From an uncultured Opitutales bacterium (GTDB lineage: Bacteria; Verrucomicrobiota; Verrucomicrobiia; Opitutales; Coraliomargaritaceae): a stretch of 64,000 nt of DNA. Location of the stretch: NCBI GenBank assembly GCA_937775295.1, contig CALKBZ010000010.1, forward strand, positions 22,483 to 86,482. Direction: 5' to 3'. Position 1 is the first letter of the stretch. Each line of letters opens with the position of its first letter. Both the position numbers and the translations under genes were made by a program. Positions 50,618 to 60,948 of this stretch are shown here, in pieces. Under the pieces are notes generated by a model, which was given only the letters and a program-made list of their open reading frames with translations, was not told the origin of the DNA and did no database searches.

Positions 50618-53053
50618 CTACTGCACCAACCAAAGGCCGCAACCGAGTGGCGGGATGTGGACAGTTTTGTTTCCGAGTGGGATGCGTGCTGAGACTAAGC
50701 CAGTCACTTTGAAGCGTTCATGGTCTGCGATTTGAAGCGCACTCTCAAGACAATCCACATCACATATAATATTGGCATATTCCAAATGTGGGTTCACTGC
50801 GAAAATCAACATCGGCGCATCGATACTGCGATCCGCATTATAGATTGCGACGGTCGCACTCGAGCCCTCGGCAACGAAGAACTTGAGATAACCGTCCTGC
50901 ACTGCGCCATCATGGCGGAAAGCCTTCCCCAGTGCCGACAGGCGAAATGCGATCCAATTACGGAAATAGGCATGTGTGCCTGAGTAAACCAAACGACGAT
51001 TGTAATCGAGCGCGTTAACGTCGCCGCGCTGATAGGTGTTTGAGATGCCGAGCTTCGAACGCATGAAGTCCTGGCCCTGCGCTAGCATTGGCACACCGAG
51101 GGAAGCAAATAACACTGCTGCCATCAAATGCGTGCGACGGCGGTCCAGTAATGTCGGATCGGTGCCATCTTGATTAGCGCGCTCGGTGATACGATCCGTC
51201 CAGCATTGGTCGTCATGCGACTCAGTGTAATTGATCGTCTGCGCCGCAAAACGACTACTCGATGGAGAACCCGCCAAGAAATACTGGATCGAATCTTGAT
51301 TCCCTCCACCGCAGACGTAGTCCGCAATTGATTCACGAAAACCGTCGTTCCACGAAGCAAAACCAGTTTCTTTCAATTCATCTTGAATGTGGCCACGAAA
51401 GCTCCATGGCTCGGCTATTAAAATAATTGAAGGCTTCACCTTCTTTAACTCGACCTCGATCTCTCGCAACACCTCGATCCCAATCAGTTCAGCCAAATCA
51501 AAACGGAAACCGTCGACATCATAGGTCTCAATCAAATGTATCAAACTCTCGATAATAAGTCGGCGAGCCATTGGAGTATCGCAGCGTAAATCGTTGCCGC
51601 AGCCGCTCCAATTCATCAAGTCATTCGCCTCATCCATGTGAAAGTAGTAGCATTTATCGACAAACAGTAGATGGTTTGGCTCACCGACGTGATTATACAC
51701 CACATCAATAATTACTGAGATGTCCTTGTCATGAAAGTCCTGTACTAAGCCGCGAAACTCTTCGATTTGTGAAGCCTTTTCAGGCTCTAGCGCATAGCTA
51801 CTCTCTGGGGAAAAGTAGTTCACCGTCATATAGCCCCAGTGATAGTCTTCCGTCCTGAGGTTATCAAACTCTTGAATCGGCTGCAGCTCAATCGCGTTGA
51901 CACCGATCTCCTGTAGATAAGAGCCCTCGGCTTTCAGCCATTTACGCAGACCGGCATAGCCTCGACGCTCTTCTGTAGTTAGTTTAATCGGCGCATGGGC
52001 TGCCAAATCGCGAACGTGTCCTTCGAGGATCACCAAATCATGCCAGCTCGGCGGTGTGTAGGGCGTTGCGACCTTCTGCATCCGCGCAGGATCGACCACG
52101 ATCGCAGGGCCGCGATGCCCGAGGCATGCCTTGGCGTAGGGGTCCAGTACTGCAAAATGTTGGTCAAAGTGGGAGGTGCCATCATGACTCTCGCCGAGCA
52201 CACGAAAGGAATAATAACTACCAATTAAGCTCTCATCGAAACTGATCTCCCAAGTGACGCCATCGACGCAGTGCATCTGAACTAGTGCCACATCGGACTC
52301 GTCTGCCTTTTGTCCATATGCTAATTTGACTCCACTGGCGCGTGGTGCAAATAGGCGAAAAGTGGTACGACCTTCCTCGACAATTGCCCCCAAAGGCAGA
52401 TCGGTCGACGACGCGACTAAAAACTGTGTGTGCGGCAGCTCATGTGCTTCCACATGCGTGGCATCTCGCCAAAGGATTTTCTCATTGCCTTTCGGTATAT
52501 ATTCATCGGGCGTGCGAAAGCGGAAAATATGCTTACCGGTTTGCTTGGGATGGAACTCAAAGTTAGTCGCCCCGTCGGCACAGAACACGAAATTAGGCGC
52601 ACTATCGGGCACATCTAACCAGTCACCGTTTTCCGTGACGAATTTAAATTTAAAGGACTTCCCCTTCGGGATGTGCTTAAGTGGCACGTTCACCTCATAG
52701 GTCGCACCAGCCTCATCACTCAACGGCGTCAGTTCCCACTCAGGCTTACCGATTGCTTCGCTCCATTCATTGAACTCACCGGCGAGATAGACACGAACCG
52801 TGCGATCTAACAACTGCGGGTAGCGTTTCGACTGCATTGCAAACACCCAGCTCTGCTTCTTGCGGTAGTAGCGATAATAGCGGCCAGTTTCTTCAGCGCT
52901 CAAGCGCTCTAATGCACCGACGTTGATATCCGACGGTCCCAGAGAAAGTGGAGGCAATGTAGTTGTGCCTAACCAGTCTGAAGATAGAATCACCAATCCG
53001 CAATTATCTGAGATCCAGAAAGCATGTGAGATGTTTTTGACTGTATTTGCCAT
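50618..53053 (-). CDS. Pullulanase/glycogen-debranching GH13 enzyme
   Basis: From the ATG at 53053 the protein has 811 residues. N-terminal beta domains include two carbohydrate-binding/E-set units (about 50-180 and 210-320). The GH13 catalytic barrel then shows [29 protein letters not shown] (the YNWGY-type pullulanase block), the nucleophile [10 protein letters not shown] (about 516), the acid/base ILIAEPWSF (about 546) and NYTESHDDQ (about 612). A C-terminal beta domain follows. No signal peptide, so it acts on intracellular glycogen or imported maltodextrins. Pullulanase type I is the most likely assignment; isoamylase/GlgX type is less likely because of the [13 protein letters not shown] block. 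Companion malQ is at 36912-38438. Confidence 0.88.
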   Translation of the reverse strand: MANTVKNISHAFWISDNCGLVILSSDWLGTTTLPPLSLGPSDINVGALERLSAEETGRYYRYYRKKQSWVFAMQSKRYPQLLDRTVRVYLAGEFNEWSEAIGKPEWELTPLSDEAGATYEVNVPLKHIPKGKSFKFKFVTENGDWLDVPDSAPNFVFCADGATNFEFHPKQTGKHIFRFRTPDEYIPKGNEKILWRDATHVEAHELPHTQFLVASSTDLPLGAIVEEGRTTFRLFAPRASGVKLAYGQKADESDVALVQMHCVDGVTWEISFDESLIGSYYSFRVLGESHDGTSHFDQHFAVLDPYAKACLGHRGPAIVVDPARMQKVATPYTPPSWHDLVILEGHVRDLAAHAPIKLTTEERRGYAGLRKWLKAEGSYLQEIGVNAIELQPIQEFDNLRTEDYHWGYMTVNYFSPESSYALEPEKASQIEEFRGLVQDFHDKDISVIIDVVYNHVGEPNHLLFVDKCYYFHMDEANDLMNWSGCGNDLRCDTPMARRLIIESLIHLIETYDVDGFRFDLAELIGIEVLREIEVELKKVKPSIILIAEPWSFRGHIQDELKETGFASWNDGFRESIADYVCGGGNQDSIQYFLAGSPSSSRFAAQTINYTESHDDQCWTDRITERANQDGTDPTLLDRRRTHLMAAVLFASLGVPMLAQGQDFMRSKLGISNTYQRGDVNALDYNRRLVYSGTHAYFRNWIAFRLSALGKAFRHDGAVQDGYLKFFVAEGSSATVAIYNADRSIDAPMLIFAVNPHLEYANIICDVDCLESALQIADHERFKVTGLVSARIPLGNKTVHIPPLGCGLWLVQ

Positions 53054-53244
53054 AAGAATGAACTCAAAATTCAATAATATATCATTAGAGGGCAATACCC
53101 TTTCTATATTCTATGCGCTTTCGTGCTGCGATTCCCGTACTTAGAGCTCATTTTATCATTCAGAGCCAGGCAAAGTGTGAATTTCTCCTCATAAGTGCTT
53201 TGACTCGTATTGACGATACGCGCAGAGGACGTTTTGTTCAGACG

Positions 53245-54315
53245 ATGAAAAAAATCCTGGTAGCCTTATCTGGTGGTGTTGATAGCGCCGTCGCGGCCCT
53301 TTTACTTAAACAGCAAGGCTATGAGGTGTCCGGTGCCTACATTCGCACATGGATGAATGAGGAAATGCCGTTGGCCGACTGTCCCGCACAGCAAGACATC
53401 GAAGATGCGCGCGCCGTCGCCGAGCATCTCGGCATCGATTTTGAGATCGTCAACCTCGTCAATGAATATCGCGAGCACGTCGTCCATTACCTCGTCGAAG
53501 GCTATCAGAAAGGGATCACGCCAAATCCAGACATCATGTGCAACCGTGAGATGAAGTTTGGCATTTTTCAGGACTACGCGCTCAACCACGGATTCGATAC
53601 ACTGGCAACTGGGCATTACGTGCGCAAACGGCAAAACGCCGACAGTCGTTTCGATCTAGTTCAAGGCATAGATGGTAATAAGGACCAGACTTACTTCCTC
53701 GCCATGCTGCAACAGAAGCAGATCGAGCACGCGATTTTCCCCGTGGGCGAACTCAATAAGCCGGCCGTGCGGGCGCTGGCTAAGCAACATCAACTCCCCA
53801 ATGCGGAGAAGAAAGACAGCCAGGGCATCTGTTTCCTCGGCGATATGAATATCAACCGCTTCCTTGAATACTACATTGACGATAAGCCCGGCGACATCGT
53901 CAACGCAGATGGCAATGTGCTCGGCCAGCATCAGGGACTGCATCGTTATACTTTAGGTCAGCGACGCTGGATCGGAGTGCCATCCAACACCGACAACGAG
54001 TTCTACGTGGTGATCGGTTTCAATATGGAACGCAACGAGCTGATTATCGGCTTCGACAAACCTGAGTCCCCTGGCCTCTTCGGCCAAGAATTCGAGGTCT
54101 ATGGCCTCAGCTTTGTGAATCACCCCATCACTGAGCCATGCAAATTACTAGCGAAACCGCGCTACCGAGATGCTTCACAGCAGATCACTTACACGCCGAC
54201 GGGGGCCGACACCGCAACAGTCGTGTTTGATGAACCGCAGCGCGCACTCGCAGCCGGCCAAATCATCGCATTTTACGATAGCGAAACACTCTTAGGCGGT
54301 GGATTCTATCGATAA
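53245..54315 (+). CDS. mnmA: tRNA-specific 2-thiouridylase
   Basis: MnmA puts sulfur on U34 of Lys, Glu and Gln tRNAs. From the ATG at 53245 ([20 protein letters not shown]) it has 356 residues; the open frame extends upstream by 44 codons that are not family sequence. The PP-loop is SGGVDSA, the catalytic Cys pair is in [11 protein letters not shown] and SQGICFLGD, and GHYVRKRQ and [10 protein letters not shown] are also typical. A divergent spacer of about 190 bases separates it from the debranching gene. Nothing co-transcribed is evident since the next gene starts 450 bases later. Confidence 0.96.
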   Translation: MKKILVALSGGVDSAVAALLLKQQGYEVSGAYIRTWMNEEMPLADCPAQQDIEDARAVAEHLGIDFEIVNLVNEYREHVVHYLVEGYQKGITPNPDIMCNREMKFGIFQDYALNHGFDTLATGHYVRKRQNADSRFDLVQGIDGNKDQTYFLAMLQQKQIEHAIFPVGELNKPAVRALAKQHQLPNAEKKDSQGICFLGDMNINRFLEYYIDDKPGDIVNADGNVLGQHQGLHRYTLGQRRWIGVPSNTDNEFYVVIGFNMERNELIIGFDKPESPGLFGQEFEVYGLSFVNHPITEPCKLLAKPRYRDASQQITYTPTGADTATVVFDEPQRALAAGQIIAFYDSETLLGGGFYR

Positions 54316-54763
54316 GCGATGAATCACGGCCGTTTAAATGCAACTACCCAACGCCATTGCAGTGGTCGCATCGCTCGTATTGGTCATTTCTAACTATTAA
54401 AACAGGAACTGGCATTGTTGCCATCGACTCAGCTGCGCAAACCACCCGTCACACTGCGTATTCACCGCTTGAGCGCACCTAGTGTCACCAGATGGCTGGC
54501 AGTCACAGTATAAACTGCGTGAAATTGACACAAATATGAGTCGGGTTCTGCAAGGTTTGTATACTTCCGTGTAGTATGTTGTGGTTATAAATCATGCACT
54601 TCCAGAGGGTGCTTTTATGGCAGGTGATATTGTCCCTAATTCACTGTAGTTGAACGACTTTAAATCATCATCGAGGGGTTCGTCAGACCAAATCGAATTA
54701 ACTCTTCACAGCGCGCATACTTACATTTACTTATGAGTCATACTTCTTATTAAAACTATATAT
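54316..54763. other. Intergenic region before xthA
   Basis: This stretch of about 450 bases has no long frame on either strand. A TTGACA (54525-54530) and a TATACT (54560-54565) are present but 29 bases apart, so no promoter is called. No strong hairpin was found. Confidence 0.4.
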
Positions 54764-55549
54764 ATGTCTCCGCAAAAACTCATTTCATGGAACGTCAACG
54801 GTCTTCGCGCAGCGATCAAGAAAGGCTTCGAGTCCTTTCTCGACAGCGAACAGCCGGATGTCATCTGCTTACAAGAAACCAAGATCTCTCAAGATCTAGT
54901 CGATGGCTTCGCATTTGTGGGGTATCCACATGCCTATTGGAATTGCGCCGATAAAAAGGGCTATTCTGGCACTGCGATTATTAGTAAGACCGCCCCACTT
55001 TCAGTTCAGATGGGGCTAGGAATTGATAAGCATGATCACGAAGGCCGCGTCATTACTGCCGAATTTGAAGACTATTTTCTCGTCACCGTCTATACGCCGA
55101 ACGCGCAGAATCACGACGAGAACAAGCGCCCCAAGCGGCTCGACTACCGCACTAAAGAATGGGACGTCGATTTCCTCGCCCACTGCCAAGCACTCGAATT
55201 GCAGAAGCCAGTCATCTTTTGCGGTGATCTCAATGTGGCACATGCGGAAATCGACCTGACCAATCCGAAGCCGAATAAGAAGAACGCTGGTTTCACAGTC
55301 GAAGAACGTGCGCGCTTCGATGCGATCCTAGAGGCAGGCTTCGTTGATAGCTTCCGACAGCTTTACCCTGATGCCACCGAACGTTACAGTTGGTGGTCTT
55401 ATCGCGCAGCCGCCCGCTCGCGAAATATCGGCTGGCGACTGGACTACTTTTGCGTCTCTACAACCCTGAGTTCGCAGATTGAAGATGCCCAAATATTGGA
55501 TCAAATCGAAGGCTCCGACCACTGCCCAGTTGCGTTGATTTTACAATAG
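54764..55549 (+). CDS. xthA: Exodeoxyribonuclease III / AP endonuclease
   Basis: The 261-residue protein cuts DNA at abasic sites. It has the family blocks SWNVNGLRA (7-15), [16 protein letters not shown], the phosphate-binding TVYTPNAQ, the metal/catalytic [28 protein letters not shown] and the closing [11 protein letters not shown]. All metal- and substrate-binding residues are present. The start ATG is preceded by an AT-rich stretch. It is followed closely by thiL (8 bases), which suggests co-transcription. Confidence 0.96.
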   Translation: MSPQKLISWNVNGLRAAIKKGFESFLDSEQPDVICLQETKISQDLVDGFAFVGYPHAYWNCADKKGYSGTAIISKTAPLSVQMGLGIDKHDHEGRVITAEFEDYFLVTVYTPNAQNHDENKRPKRLDYRTKEWDVDFLAHCQALELQKPVIFCGDLNVAHAEIDLTNPKPNKKNAGFTVEERARFDAILEAGFVDSFRQLYPDATERYSWWSYRAAARSRNIGWRLDYFCVSTTLSSQIEDAQILDQIEGSDHCPVALILQ

Positions 55550-55557
55550 GTCGCAAG

Positions 55558-56535
55558 ATGGTACCCTTTACGAATAATGTCGCCGACAGTGTTTCGCAGC
55601 TTGGCGAAGTCGCATTGATTCAACAGATCAGTCGATGGTTGGGGCCTGTCAGCCCAGCTTCGCCGCACGGTATTGGTGACGACTGCGCGGTGCTGGAGCC
55701 GGTCAACAGCGGACAACAGATATTGACCGTCGACAGCGTCAGTTATGGGCAACACTTTGATGCCAACGTTTCTCCCGAGGATGCGGGTGCCAAGTTGGTA
55801 AAACGTAACGTTAGCGACATTGCTGCGATGGGAGGCAGCCCTGGTCCGGCGGTGCTCGCCCTACTCTGTGGCCCAGACGTATGCACTCAATGGTTAGAGC
55901 GATTTTTCTTTGGAATTCGTCAGTGCTGTGAGCACTACAAAATCAGTCTCGTGGGCGGCGATGTTAGCAGCCTCGCGCGAGGTAATTTCTCCGCGGTATT
56001 GACCTTAACAGGTCAAGCGTTGAGCCCGAAGCTGCGTAGCACTGCGAAGTGTGGAGACTACATCTATGTAACTGGCACCCTTGGCGGCAGCATCTTAGGT
56101 AAGCATTATCAATTTCAACCGCGCTTAGCCGAAGGCCAATGGCTCGCACAGAATCCGCACTGTAGTGCACAAATGGATTTAACTGACGGCTTGGTGAAAG
56201 ACCTGAAGTCTTTGTTGCCAACCGCTACGCATGCAGCACTCGACCTAGGCACACTACCCATTGCTCCAGCCGCTTACACGTTGGCCAAAACCTCGGGGCA
56301 CAGCGCATTACAACATGCCTGCTGCGACGGCGAAGACTACGAATTGGTCGTCACATTAGACATGCAAGTAAATTGCCAGGCATTCGAAGCGCAATGGTCA
56401 GCGCAGTTCCCCGACACCGAGTTGCGGCAAATTGGCCGCATTCGCCGATCCTCTAGCGGTGGACAATTAATCGACTCAGCAACCAACACAGCCTTACCAT
56501 GGTCGCATGGTTTTGAGCATTTGAGAGTTCCATGA
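55558..56535 (+). CDS. thiL: Thiamine-monophosphate kinase
   Basis: ThiL phosphorylates thiamine monophosphate to the active cofactor. The 325-residue protein has [11 protein letters not shown], the dimer/phosphate block [22 protein letters not shown], the TCAGGC-like glycine segment [23 protein letters not shown] and the C-terminal [11 protein letters not shown]. The ATG at 55558 is followed by an N-terminal extension of about 15 residues before the conserved [12 protein letters not shown]. It overlaps tsaE by four bases (ATGA). No other thiamin gene or TPP riboswitch was found beside it. Thiamine diphosphate is the cofactor of the SucA encoded at 14708-17443. Confidence 0.95.
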   Translation: MVPFTNNVADSVSQLGEVALIQQISRWLGPVSPASPHGIGDDCAVLEPVNSGQQILTVDSVSYGQHFDANVSPEDAGAKLVKRNVSDIAAMGGSPGPAVLALLCGPDVCTQWLERFFFGIRQCCEHYKISLVGGDVSSLARGNFSAVLTLTGQALSPKLRSTAKCGDYIYVTGTLGGSILGKHYQFQPRLAEGQWLAQNPHCSAQMDLTDGLVKDLKSLLPTATHAALDLGTLPIAPAAYTLAKTSGHSALQHACCDGEDYELVVTLDMQVNCQAFEAQWSAQFPDTELRQIGRIRRSSSGGQLIDSATNTALPWSHGFEHLRVP

Positions 56536-56981
56536 GCAAAGCTGATTCAGATCTGCTAAAACAACTCCGACAGGGTATCGTCACGACCTGCGCCGCGGAG
56601 ACCGAACGAATTGCTGGTGCGTTCGCAGTGTTGGTGCCCGAAAACCATGTACTCGCCTTTCATGGCGACCTCGGCGCGGGCAAGACCACCTTCATCCGTG
56701 GCTTAGCCCGCGCATGGAATATCATCGAGCCTGTGACGAGTCCGACTTTCAATTTATATACGCTTTACCAAGGTAGCCGCCAGCTTATGCATCTTGATGC
56801 GTATCGTTTAGCCTCTGGCGCTGATCTGGACGCACTGATGATCCACGATTTTCTCGCCCCACCATGGTGCCTGGCGGTCGAATGGCCCGAACGTATCGCC
56901 GATTGCTTACCCGACGATGCGTGGCATCTGTATCTCGATATCGATGCCGACACTGCGCACCGGATTCGTCTCGGCGTTTAA
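56532..56981 (+). CDS. tsaE: tRNA threonylcarbamoyladenosine biosynthesis ATPase TsaE
   Basis: This 149-residue P-loop protein supports t6A37 formation on ANN-decoding tRNAs. Walker [17 protein letters not shown] and the [12 protein letters not shown] block are typical, with the later [16 protein letters not shown] and [14 protein letters not shown]. Complete. It overlaps thiL by four bases, so thiL-tsaE are translated together; tsaE/thiL adjacency occurs in several phyla. Confidence 0.95.
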   Translation: MSKADSDLLKQLRQGIVTTCAAETERIAGAFAVLVPENHVLAFHGDLGAGKTTFIRGLARAWNIIEPVTSPTFNLYTLYQGSRQLMHLDAYRLASGADLDALMIHDFLAPPWCLAVEWPERIADCLPDDAWHLYLDIDADTAHRIRLGV

Positions 56982-57348
56982 ATCCTAGAGCGATTGCGTC
57001 AGATCCGCTTAACCATGGCGAAGACTTGTTTTACGACGTCCAAGGTAACAAGCTGGCCCGAAGCTCCGTGCTGCCAATTCTCTAAGGGCATCTTGTATCG
57101 TGTCCATGAGTGAATCATCCAGACCTAACTCAGCCATGTGTACCTGCACGGAATTCAACTAACATGCAGCTATTTTACGAATCGGGTTGAGTCCCTATGG
57201 CCGCCTCAACAGACGCAATCAGATAAGCCCAGCAGAGTAATCGCGGTTCTTAGAAGAAATCGTAGCGTCTTTGCAATCGTACTAAGTTGCGACTTGTTTT
57301 AAGCTACACATGCTACAACATTATCTTACCTTCATCGAATCTATCTTT
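56982..57348. other. Intergenic region before the gsp cluster
   Basis: The 367-base region shows no credible gene. It should contain the promoter of the gsp cluster, but I cannot identify consensus sigma-70 or sigma-54 hexamers there. A short hairpin (GCAATCG-type) occurs near 57270 without a T-run. Confidence 0.35.
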
Positions 57349-57798
57349 ATGAAATCAACATCCTCGACTACCTCACATCCAAAGCTCCACCGCCAAAGTG
57401 GTTTTAGCTTAATTGAAATCCTCATCGTGATCGCGCTGATTGCCGTGCTTGCGACGGTCGCTATCGGCAATCTCGGTGGCATTTTCAGCGGGCAACAGGA
57501 TAAAGTTGCTGGTATCTTTGTAAAGCAGACACTCGACACTGCACTGGTGCCCTACCGACTTGATGTGGGCAATTATCCGACGACCGAAGAGGGCCTCGCG
57601 GCACTTATAAAGGCTCCTGCGGCTAAGGCTTCGAAATGGAGGGGCGCCTACTTGAAGGAGCTCCCGCTTGATCCTTGGGACAATCCTTATCAATACCGAT
57701 ACCCTGGCTCGAAGAACATCAACGCTGCCCGTGGCTATGATGCGTGGTCGTGGGGCCCGGATGGTACCGAAAGCGCGGATGATATTGGCAACTGGTAA
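57349..57798 (+). CDS. gspG: Type II secretion major pseudopilin GspG
   Basis: From the ATG at 57349 (MKSTSSTTSHPKLHRQSG) the protein has 149 residues. The prepilin peptidase site is SG/FSLIEILIVIALIAV with Glu at +5. The C-terminal globular part has the GspG signature YPTTEEGLAALIKAP, WRGAYLKELPLDPWDNPYQY and the end [12 protein letters not shown], including the calcium-loop aspartates. It is the main pseudopilus subunit and opens the gsp cluster. Confidence 0.95.
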   Translation: MKSTSSTTSHPKLHRQSGFSLIEILIVIALIAVLATVAIGNLGGIFSGQQDKVAGIFVKQTLDTALVPYRLDVGNYPTTEEGLAALIKAPAAKASKWRGAYLKELPLDPWDNPYQYRYPGSKNINAARGYDAWSWGPDGTESADDIGNW

Positions 57799-58312
57799 GC
57801 AGGCAGATAAGGCATTTGGCATCAAGGGCTTCACACTGATTGAGATCGTGTTAGTCCTCGGGCTAATGGCGTTTGCCGCTGCAGTCGTGATCACCAACTT
57901 TGCCTCACTGGCCGATCGGGGCGACTCCCAAAGCAGCGAAGAAATTCTTCTAGCCGCGGTGCGCGAGGCTCGATTTACAGCTGCCAGCGAACGAATTATT
58001 AGCGAACTTCGATTTGATAAGGAAAGCGGCAGCTTTGTTATTTCCAGCGATGCGAGCAGTAGCAAAATCTTCGCGCTGGATGAAAGCTTCAAGCAAGGCG
58101 GGCCCGCCGAAATACAATTCTACTTGGTGCCCCCCTCCGAGGGTCTGGCACCGCCAGCCGATGCCAGTCGCACTCGCCTCGAAACCAATGTGGTCAAATT
58201 CGCGCCAGATCGGAGCTCCAATCCATTCGTGGTTGATATCGACACGGGTAGCGGTACGCCAACGCGACTGATATTTGACCCCTTCTCCAGTTTGTTAATC
58301 ACTACAAAATGA
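57779..58312 (+). CDS. gspH: Type II secretion minor pseudopilin GspH
   Basis: The open frame begins far inside gspG; the ATG at 57779 ([18 protein letters not shown]) overlaps the gspG stop by 20 bases and gives a 177-residue protein with a prepilin signal [18 protein letters not shown]. The C-terminal half has the GspH-like domain with [20 protein letters not shown]. It is a minor pseudopilin, and GspH is the usual next gene. It overlaps gspI by four bases. Confidence 0.85.
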   Translation: MILATGKQADKAFGIKGFTLIEIVLVLGLMAFAAAVVITNFASLADRGDSQSSEEILLAAVREARFTAASERIISELRFDKESGSFVISSDASSSKIFALDESFKQGGPAEIQFYLVPPSEGLAPPADASRTRLETNVVKFAPDRSSNPFVVDIDTGSGTPTRLIFDPFSSLLITTK

Positions 58313-58773
58313 GTCTACCTCGCACTGAACCTGGTTTCTCGCTGATCGAAGTGGTGGTTGCACTCGCACTGTTTGCGATGGCCTCTGTAGTTTTGACCTC
58401 GTCATTCGTCAACGCCCTGCTCGCTCGAGAACACGGACAAAGCAACGATCTACGCCACGCTGACATTCGTGCCGTGCGCATGCAACTACTACTGGAGCCG
58501 AATATTGACGATGCTGAAGACGGCGACCGCTACGATACACTCAACAATGGCACTGCGAATTGGGAAGCCTCGATTGAGCCGACCAACGTGATTGATTTAT
58601 TCGAAGTGCAGCTAAGCATCGAGTTTAGTGAACCACAAGAGGAACAAGCAGCGACTCATACTGAATCGCTCTATCTGCTACGCCCGACTTGGTCCGAATC
58701 CGACGAACGCTCCGACTTGTTGCAGGATAAAAAAGACGAACTACAAAACTCTCGCGACTTCGACCGATTTTAA
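58309..58773 (+). CDS. gspI: Type II secretion minor pseudopilin GspI
   Basis: The 154-residue protein has the signal [19 protein letters not shown] with Glu at +5. The soluble part is shorter and more acidic than in Proteobacteria ([15 protein letters not shown]). GspI forms the pseudopilus tip with J and K. Placement between gspH and gspJ, with an ATGA start and a one-base overlap with the next gene, supports the call. Confidence 0.85.
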   Translation: MSLPRTEPGFSLIEVVVALALFAMASVVLTSSFVNALLAREHGQSNDLRHADIRAVRMQLLLEPNIDDAEDGDRYDTLNNGTANWEASIEPTNVIDLFEVQLSIEFSEPQEEQAATHTESLYLLRPTWSESDERSDLLQDKKDELQNSRDFDRF

Positions 58774-59606
58774 TGCGCCGCCAATCCACAGTCATTAGGC
58801 ATCAGCCATCAACGATCAGCCATCAGTCATCCCAGTCTGGCATGAGCCTACTCGAAGTGATTCTCGCAATTGCGGTGGCGGGCTTCGTGCTCGCAGCTGC
58901 CGTCTCAATGCTGGTCTCGATTAGCAGTATCTGGTCTGAACGATCTGAGCGATATTTCTTTGTTGATCACGTCGATGGAGTCACTGAATTCCTGAATGCC
59001 ACATTGAGTAGTGCAGGTGTCGAAATCGCATTAAACGACAACAGCAATACCAGCACAAATAGCGACGCAAAAGGTGATGGCGCGGGCGTTCCACAACCAA
59101 GAATTTCGATCTCGACGGCAGGCACGGCAGGGACCAACAGCGACGCCAGCGGCGGACTGATCCGTGCGGCAGACGAACCAGTGGGATGGGCGCGGCCACC
59201 TGGATTTTCAGACAACAAAGAGCCCCTACTGAATTTTAAACTCACCACAGCACCGCCGCTGATGGTTGGCCTCGATAATGCACCGCTTCTAGGCCTCGAT
59301 GCCTTTCTTTATTTTGACGATTCGGAAGGCCTCAGTCTGCTTTGGTATTCCACTTTGCAAGAGGACACTGAGGACATCAACGATCTGCGCCGCACGGTCA
59401 TCAGTCCAATGGTGACTAAGATTCAGTATATTTACTGGGACGAACGATTTGAGACGTGGGAGGAAGAAGATGAACCGATGGAAGCAGACGGTAATGATCA
59501 ATACTTGCTGCCCCGCTTCTTGAAACTCACTTTTGAATATAAGGATGAAACACAAGAGCGCACATTGACGATCCCAGTGCCATCTAAGAGCGCGTTAATA
59601 TACTAA
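58773..59606 (+). CDS. gspJ: Type II secretion minor pseudopilin GspJ with extended leader
   Basis: The 277-residue protein carries the prepilin site SG/MSLLEVILAIAVAGF and a large soluble domain with IRAADEPVGWARPPGFSDN, VTKIQYIYWDERFETW and a C-terminal LTIPVPSKSALIY. The leader of 23 residues before the cleavage site is long and partly coded by two direct copies of ATCAGCCATCA (58801-58811 and 58815-58825). The start codon overlaps gspI by one base, which argues for this start despite the odd leader; an internal ATG at 58841 (MSLLEV) would remove the cleavage site. Confidence 0.85.
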   Translation: MRRQSTVIRHQPSTISHQSSQSGMSLLEVILAIAVAGFVLAAAVSMLVSISSIWSERSERYFFVDHVDGVTEFLNATLSSAGVEIALNDNSNTSTNSDAKGDGAGVPQPRISISTAGTAGTNSDASGGLIRAADEPVGWARPPGFSDNKEPLLNFKLTTAPPLMVGLDNAPLLGLDAFLYFDDSEGLSLLWYSTLQEDTEDINDLRRTVISPMVTKIQYIYWDERFETWEEEDEPMEADGNDQYLLPRFLKLTFEYKDETQERTLTIPVPSKSALIY

Positions 59607-60911
59607 ATGGGAAACATGACACCAGAGTCACATTTAAACGAGAAGGACGACCTCCGAATCGTCCACCGTCGAAGCGGACGATGTGCCAGCATGCCCCACT
59701 CCACTCCTAGCTCTCCAAGGGCGTCACTCGCCGGAGGCGCACTTTCACTTTCACTAGCCGGAGGCGCACTTTCACTAGCCGGAGGCGCACTCTCACTTTC
59801 ACTCGCCGAAGGCGTCACTCGACCGCAAGGTCGTCACTCTTGCGCGCAGCGCAAGCAGCGTGGCAGTGTACTGGTGGCGGTGCTTGCAATTATATTAGTG
59901 ATTACATTTATGGTCACACGCTTTATGAGCGAAGCGGTCGAAGACCTCGAATACCGCGCCATCTTTAACGAACCTTCGGATGTGCGCGCATTTGCCTACG
60001 GTATGCTCGAAGTTGCGCTAGCGACGGTACAAGAGGTCGCCTTGATCGACGACGGCAAACTCTACGCCGGCGAACAAGGTTGGAGCGATCCGATTAACTA
60101 CGCTGGCATCATCATCCCTAATGGTTGGTCGGTAAGTATTAGCATCCGCGACGAAGGCGGGAAACTGCCGCTCAATACAATGTCCGAAGAATTACTTAAC
60201 AAGCTCCTCGAACAACAATTGGACTTAGATTTCGGCACGACTCGCGAGCTTAGTAGCACTTTGAGCGATTGGATCGACGAGGACGACAAGCGACGCCTCA
60301 ATGGTGCTGAATCGGATGAGTATTTGCGCAATAATCCACCGTATCGAGCCGCCAATGCACCATTACAATCTCTCGAAGAACTCCGGTTGCTCAAGGTCTG
60401 GGAGGACGAATTCTTCGACGAAGCTGGCATCCCGAATGAACTGTTCATGCAGCTCTCTGGCCTGGTTTCAGTAATGAACACCGGCTCGGTCAACCTGAAT
60501 TCCGCACCTGCAGAGTTGCTCGAGCTGCTGGCCCGACAGGACGGCTGGCAAGATGACTACCTCTTTGACGGCCTTGAAGAGCCATATTTGAAAAAGCCGC
60601 CGGAGTCCGCAGGCCAAATCAGTGGCGTTGAGATCAGCTTGCTTCGCATCACCATTAACCTCAAGCGCGGTGATGTGCCCTTTACCATCAGCGCACTGGT
60701 TGAACCGAACTTCAGTGCGCAATCAGGCTCTGGCTCAACTGCATCAGGCTCAGTCCCCGGTGGGGGCTCCGAGAGCAAACCCAAGACAGGATCGGCCGAG
60801 GAGCAGGACGCCATGCAGTTACCCTTTAAAATCCTACAATTGAGCGAATACACTCAAGGCGGCCCAAAAACCCCATCTGCCCGTTATTCAGCTATGGACA
60901 TTGGCGAATAA
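59607..60911 (+). CDS. gspK: Type II secretion pseudopilin GspK with long repeat-coded leader
   Basis: The 434-residue protein has a C-terminal GspK body: RG/SVLVAVLAIILVITFMVTR (about 85-105), then SISIRDEGGKLPLNTMSEE, LSSTLSDWIDEDDKRRLNGA, SVNLNSAPAELLELLA (the helix-hairpin-helix-like GspK block) and a Ser/Gly-rich tail. Before the cleavage site stands an unusual leader of about 85 residues made of LAGGALSLSLAGGALSLAGG-like repeats coded by palindromic DNA (59641-59856). The normal leader is 6-10 residues. Possible starts closer to the pilin segment lack ATG; an in-frame ATG at 59691 still leaves about 57 residues. The start at 59607 follows the gspJ TAA directly. Whether prepilin peptidase processes such a leader is unknown. 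Confidence 0.82.
   Translation: MGNMTPESHLNEKDDLRIVHRRSGRCASMPHSTPSSPRASLAGGALSLSLAGGALSLAGGALSLSLAEGVTRPQGRHSCAQRKQRGSVLVAVLAIILVITFMVTRFMSEAVEDLEYRAIFNEPSDVRAFAYGMLEVALATVQEVALIDDGKLYAGEQGWSDPINYAGIIIPNGWSVSISIRDEGGKLPLNTMSEELLNKLLEQQLDLDFGTTRELSSTLSDWIDEDDKRRLNGAESDEYLRNNPPYRAANAPLQSLEELRLLKVWEDEFFDEAGIPNELFMQLSGLVSVMNTGSVNLNSAPAELLELLARQDGWQDDYLFDGLEEPYLKKPPESAGQISGVEISLLRITINLKRGDVPFTISALVEPNFSAQSGSGSTASGSVPGGGSESKPKTGSAEEQDAMQLPFKILQLSEYTQGGPKTPSARYSAMDIGE
59641..59856. repeat. Array of small palindromic units inside gspK
   Basis: The stretch contains CGCCGGAGGCG- or AGCCGGAGGCG-type palindromes separated by CACT-containing linkers (CACTTTCACTTTCACT) at about 59727-59818, then CGACCGCAAGGTCG and TTGCGCGCAGCGCAA. 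Upstream lie GGACGACCTCCGAATCGTCC and a CGTCC/GGACG hairpin. All are in frame with gspK and contain no stop codon. They code the repeated LAGGALSLS leader. Confidence 0.8.
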
Positions 60912-60948
60912 AGCGCTTCCATCTAAGTATCATTGAAAATCAGCACCC

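Noticed and set aside
54525..54565. TTGACA and TATACT as an xthA promoter
   Set aside because: Spacing of 29 bases is incompatible with a sigma-70 promoter.
55450..55560. TPP riboswitch near thiL
   Set aside because: No THI-element core was found and the gene follows xthA by only eight bases.
59727..59856. CRISPR-like palindromic repeats in gspK
   Set aside because: Irregular unit lengths, no unique spacers, no cas genes nearby.
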